From Homarus americanus (Eukaryota > Arthropoda > Malacostraca > Decapoda > Nephropidae): 64,000 bases of DNA. Each line of letters starts with the position of its first letter. Positions within the stretch are counted from its first letter, which is position 1. Below, piece by piece: positions 12,385 to 22,901 of the stretch. Position numbers and translations under genes: made by a program. Location: positions 1 to 64,000 of the forward strand of contig NW_024711672.1 of assembly GCF_018991925.1 (NCBI RefSeq), given 5' to 3'. The notes below the pieces were generated by a model. That model saw nothing but the letters and a program-made list of their open reading frames with translations. It did not search any database and was not told where the DNA came from.

Positions 12385-13046
12385 CCGACCTTAAGTGCCA
12401 TATTTCTTCCCCCCTTGTTACTCCTTGTTAATTATTCTTCCCAGTCACTTCTGTTCACAATTGCTTTACGGTGGTTTAAAGTTCCCTTCATATGTGTGTG
12501 CATATATTGGTATTATCGTACAGTAAGAGTGACAGACGTAGGATATTAGGTTCCGAGTGTCATAAGGCTTACGTGTTATTACACGTAGGCAGTCGTGTAG
12601 TAAGTCTTATCGAGTGTAGGGAAGAATCCGGATCTGTTTAATGCCGTACCCTCGCTCCAGAGTAGCCTGTTCCACAGTCACTAGTTTAGGGTGAAGTGAT
12701 ATCTTGGGACGCCCCGCTCTTCCAGGACCCCATAATTATATAGCCTCAATTATTGTTTTTCTCATAATCTCATTCGGGGTCAATAATAAAGTAACTCAAG
12801 GGTTGTTTATCCAGATCTTTATATTAATGCCGTAATACGCCCTTCCTGTTTCAAGTATCTTTCCAAGTCTCTTATCCTTATCTAAGGATCTTATCAGAAG
12901 AACAATATTCATAAGTGTAATTTCCCTAGGTATAACTTGGGTAGTTTCCGGGACTTTCTGGTTATTCACTGCCGTGATATTTTCTAGGGTAATCCACTTA
13001 TCTTATCTTTTTGGCCATTAGTTAATTTATCTAATTTTTCTTAACA
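12385..13046 (+). other. Untranslated leader of the gypsy element
   Basis: About 660 bp between the primer-binding site and the first gag Met. It contains no long open frame and no recognised motif. It presumably includes the packaging and leader region, by position only. Confidence 0.6.
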
Positions 13047-13205
13047 ATGACCACCTCAGGTTTTGATCTCCAGGATTTTATTGAAAATCCTTCCGTAGCT
13101 AAATTACGTGTTAATATCCTGAAGAAAGAATGGAAAGGAATAGCCACTTATTACAATATCCCATATTCACAGCAAATGACTAAGGAAGTGTTAAAAATCA
13201 GGTAA
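13047..13205 (+). pseudogene. Gag N-terminus, cut off by a frameshift
   Basis: An ATG at 13,047 opens a 52-codon frame beginning MTTSGFDLQDFIENP and containing LKKEWKGIATYYNIPY. It ends at TAA 13,203-13,205. The main gag frame begins eight bases further on in a different frame, and the protein sense continues across the break. A small indel in the A-rich stretch around 13,192-13,199 therefore explains both ends. The segment looks like the helical N-terminal domain preceding the coiled coil in this type of Gag. I read it as the true start of gag, which makes the Met at 13,211 an internal residue. Confidence 0.7.
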
Positions 13206-13210
13206 TTGAA

Positions 13211-14992
13211 ATGTTGGTTCAACAAGAAGTTTCAGAAGAATCCGCTGTTGACCAATTAACGCCCATGTCCAAGATACTTCAACCACTATCCACCACCCCT
13301 CCTCACTCAGAAGTTGCCTCAGGTCTGGCTAGCCCTCAAGAAAAAACACAACGAGTAGACGCCTTAGAACTAGAACGAGCTAGGATCGAGTTCCAAATCA
13401 AAATGAAAGAACTCCAATTGGAGCATGAGTTGGAACAGGCCAAGTTGGAGCATGAGGGAAAGTTGGAACAGGCCAAGTTGGAACAGGCCAAGTTGGAGCA
13501 GGAGGTTAGACTGAAAGAACTACAGGTGAAAGAGACAGAAGTCACCTTAACATCGGAGTTTAAATCAAACGAAGTGGCATTAAAAGAGAGACTAGCTGCT
13601 TTTAACTCTGCTAATGCTTCTTCCCTTGTTCCCGAGTTTGATGAATCCGATATGGACGGGTCATTTAGGACTTTTGAGAAAATTGCCGGGAAGAATGAGT
13701 GGCCTAAGGACCAGTGGGTGTCGGTGTTCGTTCCTAAATTATATGGTAAGGCTCGTAGAGTTTATAACTGTTTAGACCAGACTGATGACTATGATAACGT
13801 AAAAAAGAATATCCTCACCTCTTATGCTATCACGCCAGATAGATACCGGCAGAAGTTTCGTAAACTAACCAAAACATTTTCACACACCTTTGTTGAGTTT
13901 GCTCAAGAAAAGCTTAGGTTTTTCAAGAAGTGGTTAGAGGCTACAGAGACCTCCACATTTCAGGATTTGTTAAACTTGGTAGTCCTGGAGGAGTGGAAGA
14001 GCAAGATACCATTTCACATCTTGAAGCATGTGGAGGAGCGTGGAGAGGTTAATTTAGGGCGTGCGGCTGAGGTGGCTGATGCGTACGCCTTGCTGGTGGA
14101 GTCACTGGGCAGTAGGGAACGTGGTACTTTCCAGCATGTTAGGTCCTCCTCTGATGATAACCTTGGGGACGTGAGTGGTAGGTCGAAAGGTCCCACACCT
14201 ACCCCCCCTGATGCAACCAAGTTTTATTGTTCTTACTGTAAAAAACCAGGCCATACGATCCAGTCTTGTAAACACCCAAAGTGTCGAACTTCTAAAAGTA
14301 GTTCCCTGGATCCCAAATTCAAACCAATAGCAACCACCAATGTGGAAAGGCCCCATCAGGATCTCTTCTCTTCATTCACCTATGAGGGAAAAATTTCAAT
14401 AATAGAGGGGTCTCGTTCTTTCCCTATTCGTATACTACGTGATACGGGCGCAGCACAATCTATCCTCCTGTTTAACGTCATTCCTGATATATCTACAGCA
14501 TTTACTAATGAGAGTGTTCTAATTTCAGATCTCTCATCCCATTCTTCCTATCCCTTAGCTAAAGTGCACCTCCAATGTCCCTTGATTACTGGGGAAGTGC
14601 AAGTAGCCATTAGGAAAGATCCAATGCCTGTGAGCGGCATTCATTTATTATTGGGTAATGACTTGGTAGGAGATCTAGTGGTTCCCAACATAAAGACAGT
14701 CGACTCTCCCTTACCTGTCAACTCCACCACTGACCTTGAAGAAACTATTCCTCACCTTTTCCCATCTTGTGCTGTCACCCGGTCACAGAGTGTGCGAAAG
14801 GGGCCATCTTCATCTAAAACCACCTCCAATATCTTCCTACGCACAGAAGATCTGTACAATAAGACCATTAGTAAGGATGAGGTCATTAAAGTCCAACAAT
14901 CTGATCCATCTTTGAATAAACTTCATCATGCAGCAGTTGAGGGTAAAGATTTTAACACTCTTCCTTGTTTTTATTATCAGGAAGGGGTTTAG
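13211..14992 (+). CDS. Gag (coiled coil, capsid-like, zinc knuckle) fused to aspartic protease
   Basis: A 593-codon open frame. Residues about 50-130 are a Glu/Lys/Leu-rich coiled coil with imperfect LEQAK repeats. Residues about 140-300 are helical and capsid-like, of the retrotransposon Gag/SCAN-related type (FEKIAGKNEWPKDQW, YRQKFRKL). A CCHC zinc knuckle is formed by Cys340, Cys343, His348 and Cys353. A retropepsin motif DTGA sits at residues 411-414, with LLLGNDLVGDLV near 460 as the likely second hydrophobic strand. The region after the protease leads into the integrase N-terminus. Gag would form the particle and bind the RNA, and the protease would process it. The frame ends at a TAG at 14,990-14,992, after which the same frame continues into the integrase. 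The first Met is probably not the native start, because the natural N-terminus lies at 13,047 in another frame. Confidence 0.85.
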   Translation: MLVQQEVSEESAVDQLTPMSKILQPLSTTPPHSEVASGLASPQEKTQRVDALELERARIEFQIKMKELQLEHELEQAKLEHEGKLEQAKLEQAKLEQEVRLKELQVKETEVTLTSEFKSNEVALKERLAAFNSANASSLVPEFDESDMDGSFRTFEKIAGKNEWPKDQWVSVFVPKLYGKARRVYNCLDQTDDYDNVKKNILTSYAITPDRYRQKFRKLTKTFSHTFVEFAQEKLRFFKKWLEATETSTFQDLLNLVVLEEWKSKIPFHILKHVEERGEVNLGRAAEVADAYALLVESLGSRERGTFQHVRSSSDDNLGDVSGRSKGPTPTPPDATKFYCSYCKKPGHTIQSCKHPKCRTSKSSSLDPKFKPIATTNVERPHQDLFSSFTYEGKISIIEGSRSFPIRILRDTGAAQSILLFNVIPDISTAFTNESVLISDLSSHSSYPLAKVHLQCPLITGEVQVAIRKDPMPVSGIHLLLGNDLVGDLVVPNIKTVDSPLPVNSTTDLEETIPHLFPSCAVTRSQSVRKGPSSSKTTSNIFLRTEDLYNKTISKDEVIKVQQSDPSLNKLHHAAVEGKDFNTLPCFYYQEGV

Positions 14993-15649
14993 ATAAGGGC
15001 CTATAGACCCCCTGAGCTTACTCATCTAGACACGTGGTCTGAAATACATCAAGTGGTAATTCCCTCCTCAGTCAGACCAGCATTAATTACCCTTGCCCAT
15101 GATGGTATTTCAGGACATTTGGGAATCCTGAAAACATATATAAAGCTCCTCCAACACTATTACTGGCCTGGACTTAGGAAGGATGTGTCAATGTACCTAA
15201 AATCTTGTCATATTTGTCAAATGGTAGGAAAACCAAATGAAAGTATACCAGCAGCTCCCATTAAGCCCATCCCAGTATTTTCTACACCATTTGAAAAGAT
15301 TGTTGTGGATTGTGTGGGCCTATTACCAAAGACTAAGAAGGGAAATCAATTCCTGCTCACAGTTATGGATACCAGTACACGTTATCCTGAGGCTTTTCCC
15401 CTTAAAAGCATCACTTCAAAAAATGTAATCAAACCTCTTTTGAACCTTTTCACTTCAGTGGGCATTCCTAAAGAGATCCAATCCGATCAGGGCACCAATT
15501 TTACAAGCAATCTTTTCAAACAGGTGATGAAAGACCTCAGTGTGGACCATTGTACATCTTCGGCTTACCACTCACAATCCCAAGGTTGCTTGGAACGGTT
15601 CCATCAAAACTTTCAAATCAATGCTAATAAACGATCTCCCCTCAACTAA
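14993..15649 (+). pseudogene. Integrase (HHCC zinc domain and DDE core), C-terminus deleted
   Basis: Same frame as gag-protease, directly after the amber codon. Counting from the codon at 15,053, the HHCC zinc-binding residues are His16, His22, Cys52 and Cys55 (HYYWPGLRKDV between). The catalytic triad is Asp86 (VVDCVG), Asp145 (QSDQGTNF) and Glu181 (LERFHQ), giving the expected D-D-35-E spacing. This enzyme would insert the element's DNA into the genome. After Glu181 only a few codons remain before a stop at 15,647-15,649. The typical C-terminal end of a gypsy integrase (HTPDRRKDSQLVHINLMKLY) appears at once in another frame at 15,652, so most of the C-terminal domain has been lost by deletion. 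Its position upstream of RT is the notable feature. Confidence 0.88.
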
Positions 15650-15651
15650 TA

Positions 15652-16302
15652 GTCCATACTCCTGATCGCAGAAAAGATTCACAACTTGTTCACATTAATC
15701 TCATGAAACTTTACCATTCCAGGCAGTCAGAGGAAGACATCCCAGAGGCTATAAGCCTACCTGTATTGCATACGGCTTTGTCAGGGCCGGAGCCGGAGAC
15801 AGATGACATGGAACTATTGGAGAATTTAAACTTCCCTCTACCTAAAGAAAACCCTGCTAACAGTCACATACTCAACAACTTGGATGAGTATTTTTCTGTT
15901 GTGAATCCATCTCAAGCAAAAGATCTCACTAAGTTATTATCAACATTTCCTAAAGTCACGTCAGACCTCCCAGGGTTTTGCAATATACTTAAACATGATA
16001 TTACAACGGTGGACTTGTTGAAAGGATATTATCAAGTGGGTCTCACGGATAGGGCAAAAATAATCTCAGCATTTATAACTCCATTTGGTCTTTTTCAATA
16101 TTTGGTTATGGCGTTTGGCTTTTCTAATGCTCCGGCCACATTCCAGAGGGCAATCAATTACCTGATTCAGGACCTAGATGGGACGTTCGCCTACCTGGAT
16201 GACCTGGTGGTGGTGTCGGATGGCTGGGACGAACATCTGGTGCGTTTGGAGATACGGTTCGCACGACTGCAAGAGACTGGATTCACCATAAAACCTGGCT
16301 AA
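15652..16302 (+). pseudogene. Integrase tail plus reverse transcriptase, internally deleted
   Basis: The frame opens with the tail of the integrase and continues into RT. The first Met at 15,703 (MKLYHSRQSE) is internal. RT blocks seen are DLLKGYYQVGL, FGLFQYLVMAFGFSNAPATF and the active-site motif YLDD at residues 164-167 from that Met. The sequence passes from KHDITT straight to VDLLKGYY at about 16,005-16,014. The RT fingers that normally lie between these blocks, including the PKPDG-like and DYR-like motifs, are absent, so roughly a hundred codons are missing. The frame ends at TAA 16,300-16,302 because of a one-base insertion in the A-run at 16,290-16,293. RT activity is not possible. 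Confidence 0.85.
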
Positions 16303-17038
16303 ATCTGCTTTTGGCCGGGCCTCAGTGACTTACCTGGGACATATCGTTGGGAATCGTATGGTGAGACCCAAGGACGCAAACGTTAAAGCCATCTTCTCCT
16401 TCCCCACTCCAAGGACGAGGAAGGAACTCATGCGCTTCCTGGGGATGTGCGGCTACTACCGTCGGTTCTGCAGTAACTTCTCTAGCGTGGCCGGACCCCT
16501 CACAGACCTTACCAATTCTGCGGTCCCTTACATCTGGAACCAGAGGTGCGACCAGTCTTTCCACCGCCTCAAAGCCTTCCTTGCCTCCAAGCCTGTAGTC
16601 CACCCACCTGACTACACCTTGCCCTTCCATCTGCAAATCGACGCTAGCGGTGTCGGAGTGGGGGCTGTGCTCCTACAACCCGACCCAACCACTGATGTCC
16701 TTCACCCTGTGGCATACTACTCCGCCAAGTTGAAAAAACATCACACCAACTACTCGACCATAGAGAAGGAGGCCCTGGCTCTGGTGTTGGCAATAAAGAA
16801 ATTTGAATGTTACCTCCAATCTCGCCCACAAACAACCCTAGTCTTCACCTACCATAAACCACTCACGTTCATCCAAACCAACAAGACCTCCAACCAGCGA
16901 ATCCTCAGCTGGGCTCTCCTCACCCAGCCCTATAATCTACATGTCCGGCACATAAAGGGGGTGGACAACCTGATTGCGGACTCCTTATCCCGAGCTCTAG
17001 TGGAAATGCAGCAGCTACTCTCCAGACGCATCAGGTGA
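16301..17038 (+). pseudogene. Reverse transcriptase thumb/connection and RNase H
   Basis: This continues the RT in the next frame, from AKSAFGRASVTYLGHIVG, through the thumb (RKELMRFLGMCGYYRRF) and into RNase H (LQIDASGVGVGAVLLQ, YSTIEKEALALVLAIKKFE, HIKGVDNLIADSLSR). RNase H degrades the RNA strand of the RNA/DNA hybrid. The usual catalytic Asp of the third RNase H motif is replaced: the text reads FTYHKPL, with Tyr at codon 16,850-16,852 (TAC where GAC is expected). This is another inactivating change. The frame closes at TGA 17,036-17,038, about 30 bp before the polypurine tract. RNase H is therefore the last pol domain, with no integrase downstream. Confidence 0.87.
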
Positions 17039-17070
17039 TCAACTCCTTCGTGCCCGCGCTACGGAGGTCT

Positions 17071-17087
17071 TTGGAGGGGGGGGGGTG
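17071..17087 (+). other. Polypurine tract
   Basis: TTGGAGGGGGGGGGGTG lies immediately before the 3' LTR. A G-run in this position serves as the plus-strand DNA primer in LTR retrotransposons. Confidence 0.8.
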
Positions 17088-17699
17088 TATTACGTGCCAC
17101 ACCATCTATTGTGTCATGATCTAACTACCCAGCACTACCGAGCAACGCCATCTAGGGACGCAACCCGAGTATGACTAGTCTTAGTCACCACTCCGGGTTT
17201 CCCATCTCCATATCCTGGATGTTGCCTCACCTCCTCCAACTCTTCCTCATCAGCTCCGGAACGAGGGGAGTTCAGTTCACTCTAGGAAGTGACCACGCTT
17301 GGATCACCTATCCTGGAAACCTACAGCACAGTGACTACCTACCATCTTCTTCAATACTCAGCCCTACTCGTCAGACACTTCAGCACCGCACTTGAGTATT
17401 GTAATCCAATATTACCTCCCACCTCCACTAGCTTCCGATTGTTGTATGTTGTATAAATATGTATATACTGTTAAGCGAATGTTGCGTATGTTTAAGTTAA
17501 GTACGGTTAAGGGTAAATTATAGAAAGCTAGATACTTTGTTAAGGAATTTATTGTACTTTATTATACACAACAAAAACTCGCATCCTTTGTCTACCCTTT
17601 AAAAGTCCAATTGTCTTTGTTTGTTTAGTTTTTTATTGTTGTTGGCTGTTGGGATCTGGGTAGAATTTTAACCAGTTTCTAAGTCCCCAACTCGTAACA
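17088..17699 (+). repeat. 3' LTR of the gypsy element
   Basis: 612 bp, from TATTACGTGCC to CTCGTAACA, the same length as the 5' LTR. A TATAAATA box is at 17,452-17,459. Differences from the 5' LTR are mostly scattered substitutions, including four in the first twenty bases. The right target duplication GTAG follows at 17,700-17,703. Confidence 0.94.
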
Positions 17700-17703
17700 G
17701 TAG
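17700..17703. other. Right target-site duplication GTAG of the LTR element
   Basis: This matches 11,749-11,752. The satellite resumes in the phase expected for a clean 4-bp staggered insertion. Confidence 0.82.
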
Positions 17704-19182
17704 TGTTAATAATGCAACACAGGTAATGGTAGTGTTAATAATACAACACAGGTAATGGTAGTGTTAATAGTAGAACACAGTTAATGGGAGTGTTAATATT
17801 AGAACACAGGTAATGGTAGTGTTAATAATGGAACACAGGTAATGGTATTAATTATGGAACACAGGTAATGATATGTTAATACTTGGACACAGGTAATTGC
17901 AGTGTTAATACTGGAACACAGGTAATGTTAGCATTATTACTGGGACAGGCAATGTTAGTGTTATTAAGGGAACACAGGTAATGGTAGAGATAATACTAGA
18001 ACAAAGGTAATGGTAGTGTTAATAATAGAACACAGGTAATGGTAGTGTTAATACTAGAACACAGGTAATGGTAGTGTTAATAATAGAACACAGGTAATGG
18101 TAGTGTTAATAAAGGAACACAAGTAATGGTAGTGTTAATTATGGAACACAAGTAATGGTAGTGTTGATAATAGACCCTAGTTAATGGTAGTGTTAATTAA
18201 GGAACACAGGTAATAGTAGTGTTAATACTAGAACACAGGTAATGGTAGTGTTAATAATGGAACACAGGTAATGGTAGTGTTAATACTAGAACACAGGTAA
18301 TGGTAGTGTTAATACTAGAACACAGGAAATGGTAGTGTTAAAACTAGAACACAGGTAATGGTAGTGTTAATACTAGAACACAGGTAATGGTAGTGTTAAT
18401 ACTAGAACACAGGTAATGGTAGTGATAATACTAGAACACTAGAAATGGTAGTGTTAATACTGAAACACAGGTAATTGTAATGTTAATAATGGAACACAGG
18501 TATTGGTATTGTTAATTATGGAACACAGGTAATGTTAGTGTTAATACTGGAACACAGGTAATGGTAGCGTTATTACTGGAACAGGTAATGTTAGTGTTAT
18601 TACTGGAACACAGGTAATGGTAGTGTTAAAACTAGAACACAGGTAATGGTAGTGTTAATACTAGAACACAGGTAATGGTAGTGTTAATACTAGAACACAG
18701 GTAATGGTAGTGTTAACAATGGAACACAGGTAATAGTAAGGTTAATTATGGAACACAGGTAATGGTAGTGTTAATACTAGAACACAGGTAACGGTAGTAT
18801 TAATACTAGAACACAGGTAATGGTAGTGTTAATAATGGAACACAGGTAATGTTAGTGTTAATAATGGAACACAGGTAATGGCAGTGTTAATTATGGAATA
18901 CAGGTAAGGGTAGTGTTAATTATGGAACACAGGTAATGGTAGTGTTAATACTATATCACAGGTAATGATATTGTTAATATTGGAACACAGGTATTGGAAG
19001 AGGTAATTATGGAACACAGGTAATGCTAGTGTTAATACTGGAAGACATGTAATGGTAGTGTTAATACTGGAAGACATGTAATGGTAGTGTTAATACTAGA
19101 ACACAAGTAATGGTAGTGTTAATGCTGGAACACAGGTAAAGGTAGGGTTAATAATGGAAGACAGGTATTGGTAGTGTTAATT
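17704..19182. repeat. 29-bp satellite, right-hand segment
   Basis: About 50 units of the 29-bp repeat with a few short deletions, for example at 17,846 and 17,946. The last recognisable unit ends around 19,182 (GTAGTGTTAATTA), where the 21-bp satellite begins without spacer. No gene is present. Confidence 0.95.
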
Positions 19183-22100
19183 ACGACTATGATTATAACA
19201 ACCACGACCATGATTATAACAACCACGACCATGATTATAACAACCACGACCATGATTATAACAACCACGACCATGATTATAACATCCACGACTATGATTA
19301 TAACAACGTCGTCCATGATTATAACAACCACGACCATGATTATAACATCCACGACTATGATTATAACAACGTCGACCATAATTATAACAACCACGACTAT
19401 AATTATATCAAGCACGACCATGAAGATGACAACCAGGACCATGATTATAACAACCGCGACCATCATTATAACAACCACGACTATGATTATAACAACCACG
19501 ACCATGATTATAACAACCACGACCATGATTATAACAACCACGACCATGATTATAACATCCACGACTATGATTATACCAACGTCGACCATGATTATAACAA
19601 CCACGATTATGATTATATCACCCACGACCATGATTATAACAACCAGGACCATAATTATAATAACCAGGACCATGATTATAACAACCACGACCATAATTAT
19701 AACAAGCACGACCCTGATTATGACAACCACGACCATGAATATAACAACCACAACTATGATCATAACCACGACCATGATTATAACAACCACGACCATATTT
19801 ATAACAGACACGAATATGATTATAGCATCCATGATCATGATTATATCAACCACGACCATGACTATAACAACCAGGACCATGATTAAGATTATAACATCCA
19901 CGACAATGATTATAACAACCACAACTATGATTATAACAACCACGACTATGATTATAACAAGCACGACCATGAATATAACAACGACGACCATGATTATAAC
20001 AACGACGACCATGATTATAACAACCACGACAATGATTATAACAACCACGATAATGATTATAACAACCACGAACCATGAATATAACCCACCACGACTATGA
20101 TTATAACAATGACGACCATGATTATAACAACCACGACCGTGATTATTAACAACCACGACCATGATTACAACAACCACGACCGTGATTATAACAACCACTA
20201 CCATGATTATAACAACCACGACCATGATTATAACAACCACGACTATGATTATAACAACCACAACTATGATTATAACAATGACGACAATGATTATAACAAC
20301 GACGACTATGATTTTAACAACCACGACCATGATTACAACAACTACGACTATGATTATATCAACCACGACCATGATTATAACAACCCCGACTATGATTATA
20401 TCAAGCACGACCATGAAGATGACAACCACGACCATGATTATAACAACCACGACCATCATTATAACAACCACGACTATGAATATAACAACGACGATCATGA
20501 TTATAACAACCACGACCATGATTATATCAAGCACGACCATGATTCTAACACCCACGACCATGATTATAATAACCACGACCATGATTATAACAACCACGAC
20601 CATGATTATAACAACCACGATAATGATTATAACAACGACGACCATGATTATAACAACGACGACCATGATTGTAACAAGCACGACCATGATTATAACAACC
20701 ACGACTATGATTATAACAACGACGACCATGATTATAACAACCACGACTATGATTATATCATCCACGACCAAGATTATAACAACCAGGTCCATGATTCTAA
20801 TAACTAGGACCATGATTATATCAACCACGACCATAATTATAACAAGCACGACCCTGATTATAACAACCACAACCATGATTATAACAACCAAGACCATATT
20901 TATAACAGAAACGAGTATAATTATAACAACCACGATCATGATTATAACAACCACGAACCATGATTATAACAACCACGACTATGATTATATCACCCACGAC
21001 CATGATTATAACAACCAGGACCATGATTATAATAACCAGGACCATGATTATAACAACCACGACCATGATTATAACATGCACGACCATGATTATAACAACC
21101 ACGGCCATGATTATAACAACCACGACCATATAAAAACAGACACGAATATGATTATAACAACCACGATCATAAATATAACAACCACGACCATGATTATAAC
21201 AACCACGACTATGATTATATCACCCACGACCATGATTATAACACCTACGACTATGATCATAACAACCACGAGCATGATCATAACCAGGACCATGATTATA
21301 ACAACCTGGACCATGATTATAACAACCACGACCATGATTATAACAACCACGACTATAATTATAACAACCACGACTATGATTATAACGACGACCATGATTA
21401 TAACAACGACGACAGTGATTATAACAACCACGACCATGATTATAACAACCACGACCATTATTATAACAACCACGACCATGATTATAACAACCACGACCAT
21501 GATTATAACAACCACGACCATGATTATAACAACCACGACCATGATTATATCAACCACGACTATGATTATAACAACGACGACCATGATTATAACAACCACG
21601 ACCGTGATTATAATAACCACGACCATGATTATAACAACCACGACTATGATTATAACAATGATGACAATGATTATAACAACCAGGACCGTGATTATAACAA
21701 CCACGACCTTGATTATAACAACCACGACTATGATTATAACTACGACGACAATGATTATAACAACCACGACCGTGATTATAACAACCACGACCATGATTAT
21801 AACAACTACGAATATGATTATAACAACCACGACCGTGATTATAACAACCCCGACTATGATTATATCAAGCACGGCCATGAAGATGACAACCACGACCATG
21901 ATTATAACAACCACGACCATCATTATAATAACCACGACTATAATTATAACAACGACGTCCATGATTATAAAAACCACGACCATGATTATAACAACTACGA
22001 CCATGATTATAGCAACCACGACTATAATTATAACAACGCCGACCATGATTATATCAACCACGACTATGATTATATCACCCACGACCATGATTATAACAAC

Positions 22101-22560
22101 CAGGACCGTGATTATAATAACCAGCACCATGATTATAACAACCACGACCATGATTATAACAAGCACGACCATGATTATAACAACCACGACCATGCTTATA
22201 ACAACCACGACTATGATCATAACCACAACCATGATTATAACATCCACGACCATATTTATAACAGACACGAATTTGATTATAACAACCACGATCATAATTA
22301 TAACAACCACGACCATGATTATGACAACCACGACTATGATTATATCAAGCACGACCATGAAGATGACAACCACGACCATGATTATAACAACCACGACCAT
22401 CATTATAACAACCACGACTATGAATATAACAACGACGACCATGATTATAACAACCACGACCATGATTATAACAACCACGACCATGATTCTAACACCCACG
22501 ACCATGATTATAATAACCACGACCATGATTATAACAACCACGACCATGATTATAACAATA
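19183..22560. repeat. 21-bp satellite array, first clean block
   Basis: Tandem 21-bp units built on ATGATTATAACAACCACGAC. Frequent variants are GACTATG for GACCATG, AACGACG for AACCACG, AGCACGACCATGAAGATG, and an 18-bp form with GATCATAACCACG. Almost all indels are multiples of three. A marker variant, CCATATTTATAACAGACACG, appears near 19,797, 20,897 (variant) and 22,251, showing higher-order organisation. Very long open frames here, for example plus strand 20,161-22,692 and minus strand 19,119-20,954, arise because the unit is divisible by three and stop-free in four of six frames. They are not genes. Confidence 0.95.
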
Positions 22561-22901
22561 GGGTGTGTCATACGGAGGCGAATTTTTTTTTTTGAGTTTG
22601 AAAAATCGGCCCATGGTATTAATGATGTAGTTCTATGTGCAGAATCATGTGATATCTTCAGATTTGAAAAGTTTTCATTTTTTGCTTGGTAAATTTTAAC
22701 TTGAAATCTTATGAAAATTCAGTATTCCCACCCTTTTACCAACACCACTAAATAGCTTATTTAAAGTAAAGTAAATGTATCAGGTTATTTTATTAGGATG
22801 AAAATGATCCAGAATAGTGAAACGAATGATCTTGACACATTTATTAAATTTAATATTCCTTTAGAAAACAAAATCATCAAATACAAAAACCGGTTTTACT
22901 A
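22561..22901 (-). other. AT-rich tail next to the gene fragment, with an oligo(T) run
   Basis: Unique AT-rich DNA lies between the satellite and the end of the coding fragment at 22,902. An 11-base T-run is at about 22,582-22,592, which is oligo(A) on the minus strand. TTTATT and TTATTTTATT around 22,780-22,850 read as AATAAA-like signals on the minus strand. Together these suggest a 3' untranslated region, perhaps of a retrocopied transcript. About 20 bp separate the T-run from the satellite. Confidence 0.45.

Larger units (their letters stand above)
11753..17699 (+). mobile_element. Ty3/gypsy LTR retrotransposon with Gmr1-type gene order, defective copy
   Basis: A 5,947-bp element flanked by two 612-bp LTRs with GTAG on both sides. 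It contains a primer-binding site, a leader, gag with coiled coil and zinc knuckle, an aspartic protease, an integrase, then reverse transcriptase and RNase H, a G-rich polypurine tract and the 3' LTR. Integrase lies upstream of reverse transcriptase, which is the Ty1/copia arrangement, although the protein motifs are Ty3/gypsy-like. Gmr1-type gypsy elements are known for this order. The copy is dead: it has a gag N-terminal frameshift, an amber codon between protease and integrase, internal losses in the integrase C-terminus and the RT, a one-base insertion before the RT thumb, and a lost RNase H catalytic Asp. I count roughly 30 differences between the LTRs (about 5 percent), so it is not a very recent insertion. 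No envelope gene is present. Confidence 0.93.

Noticed and set aside
19119..20954. Minus-strand hydrophobic Val/Ile/Met-rich frame (611 codons) that looks like a membrane protein; also 27,059-29,155 and 31,434-32,885
   Set aside because: It is the same satellite read on the other strand (VVVVIIM). The hydrophobicity follows from the repeat's composition and is not evidence of a transmembrane protein.
20161..22692. Very long plus-strand open frame of MIITTTT repeats (843 codons), and similar frames at 24,749-27,226, 52,162-54,465 and 58,849-60,846
   Set aside because: The 21-bp unit is a multiple of three and stop-free in this frame. Equally long frames exist on the opposite strand over the same DNA, and the frames switch at random indels. 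There is no start context, no domain and no non-repeat N-terminus.
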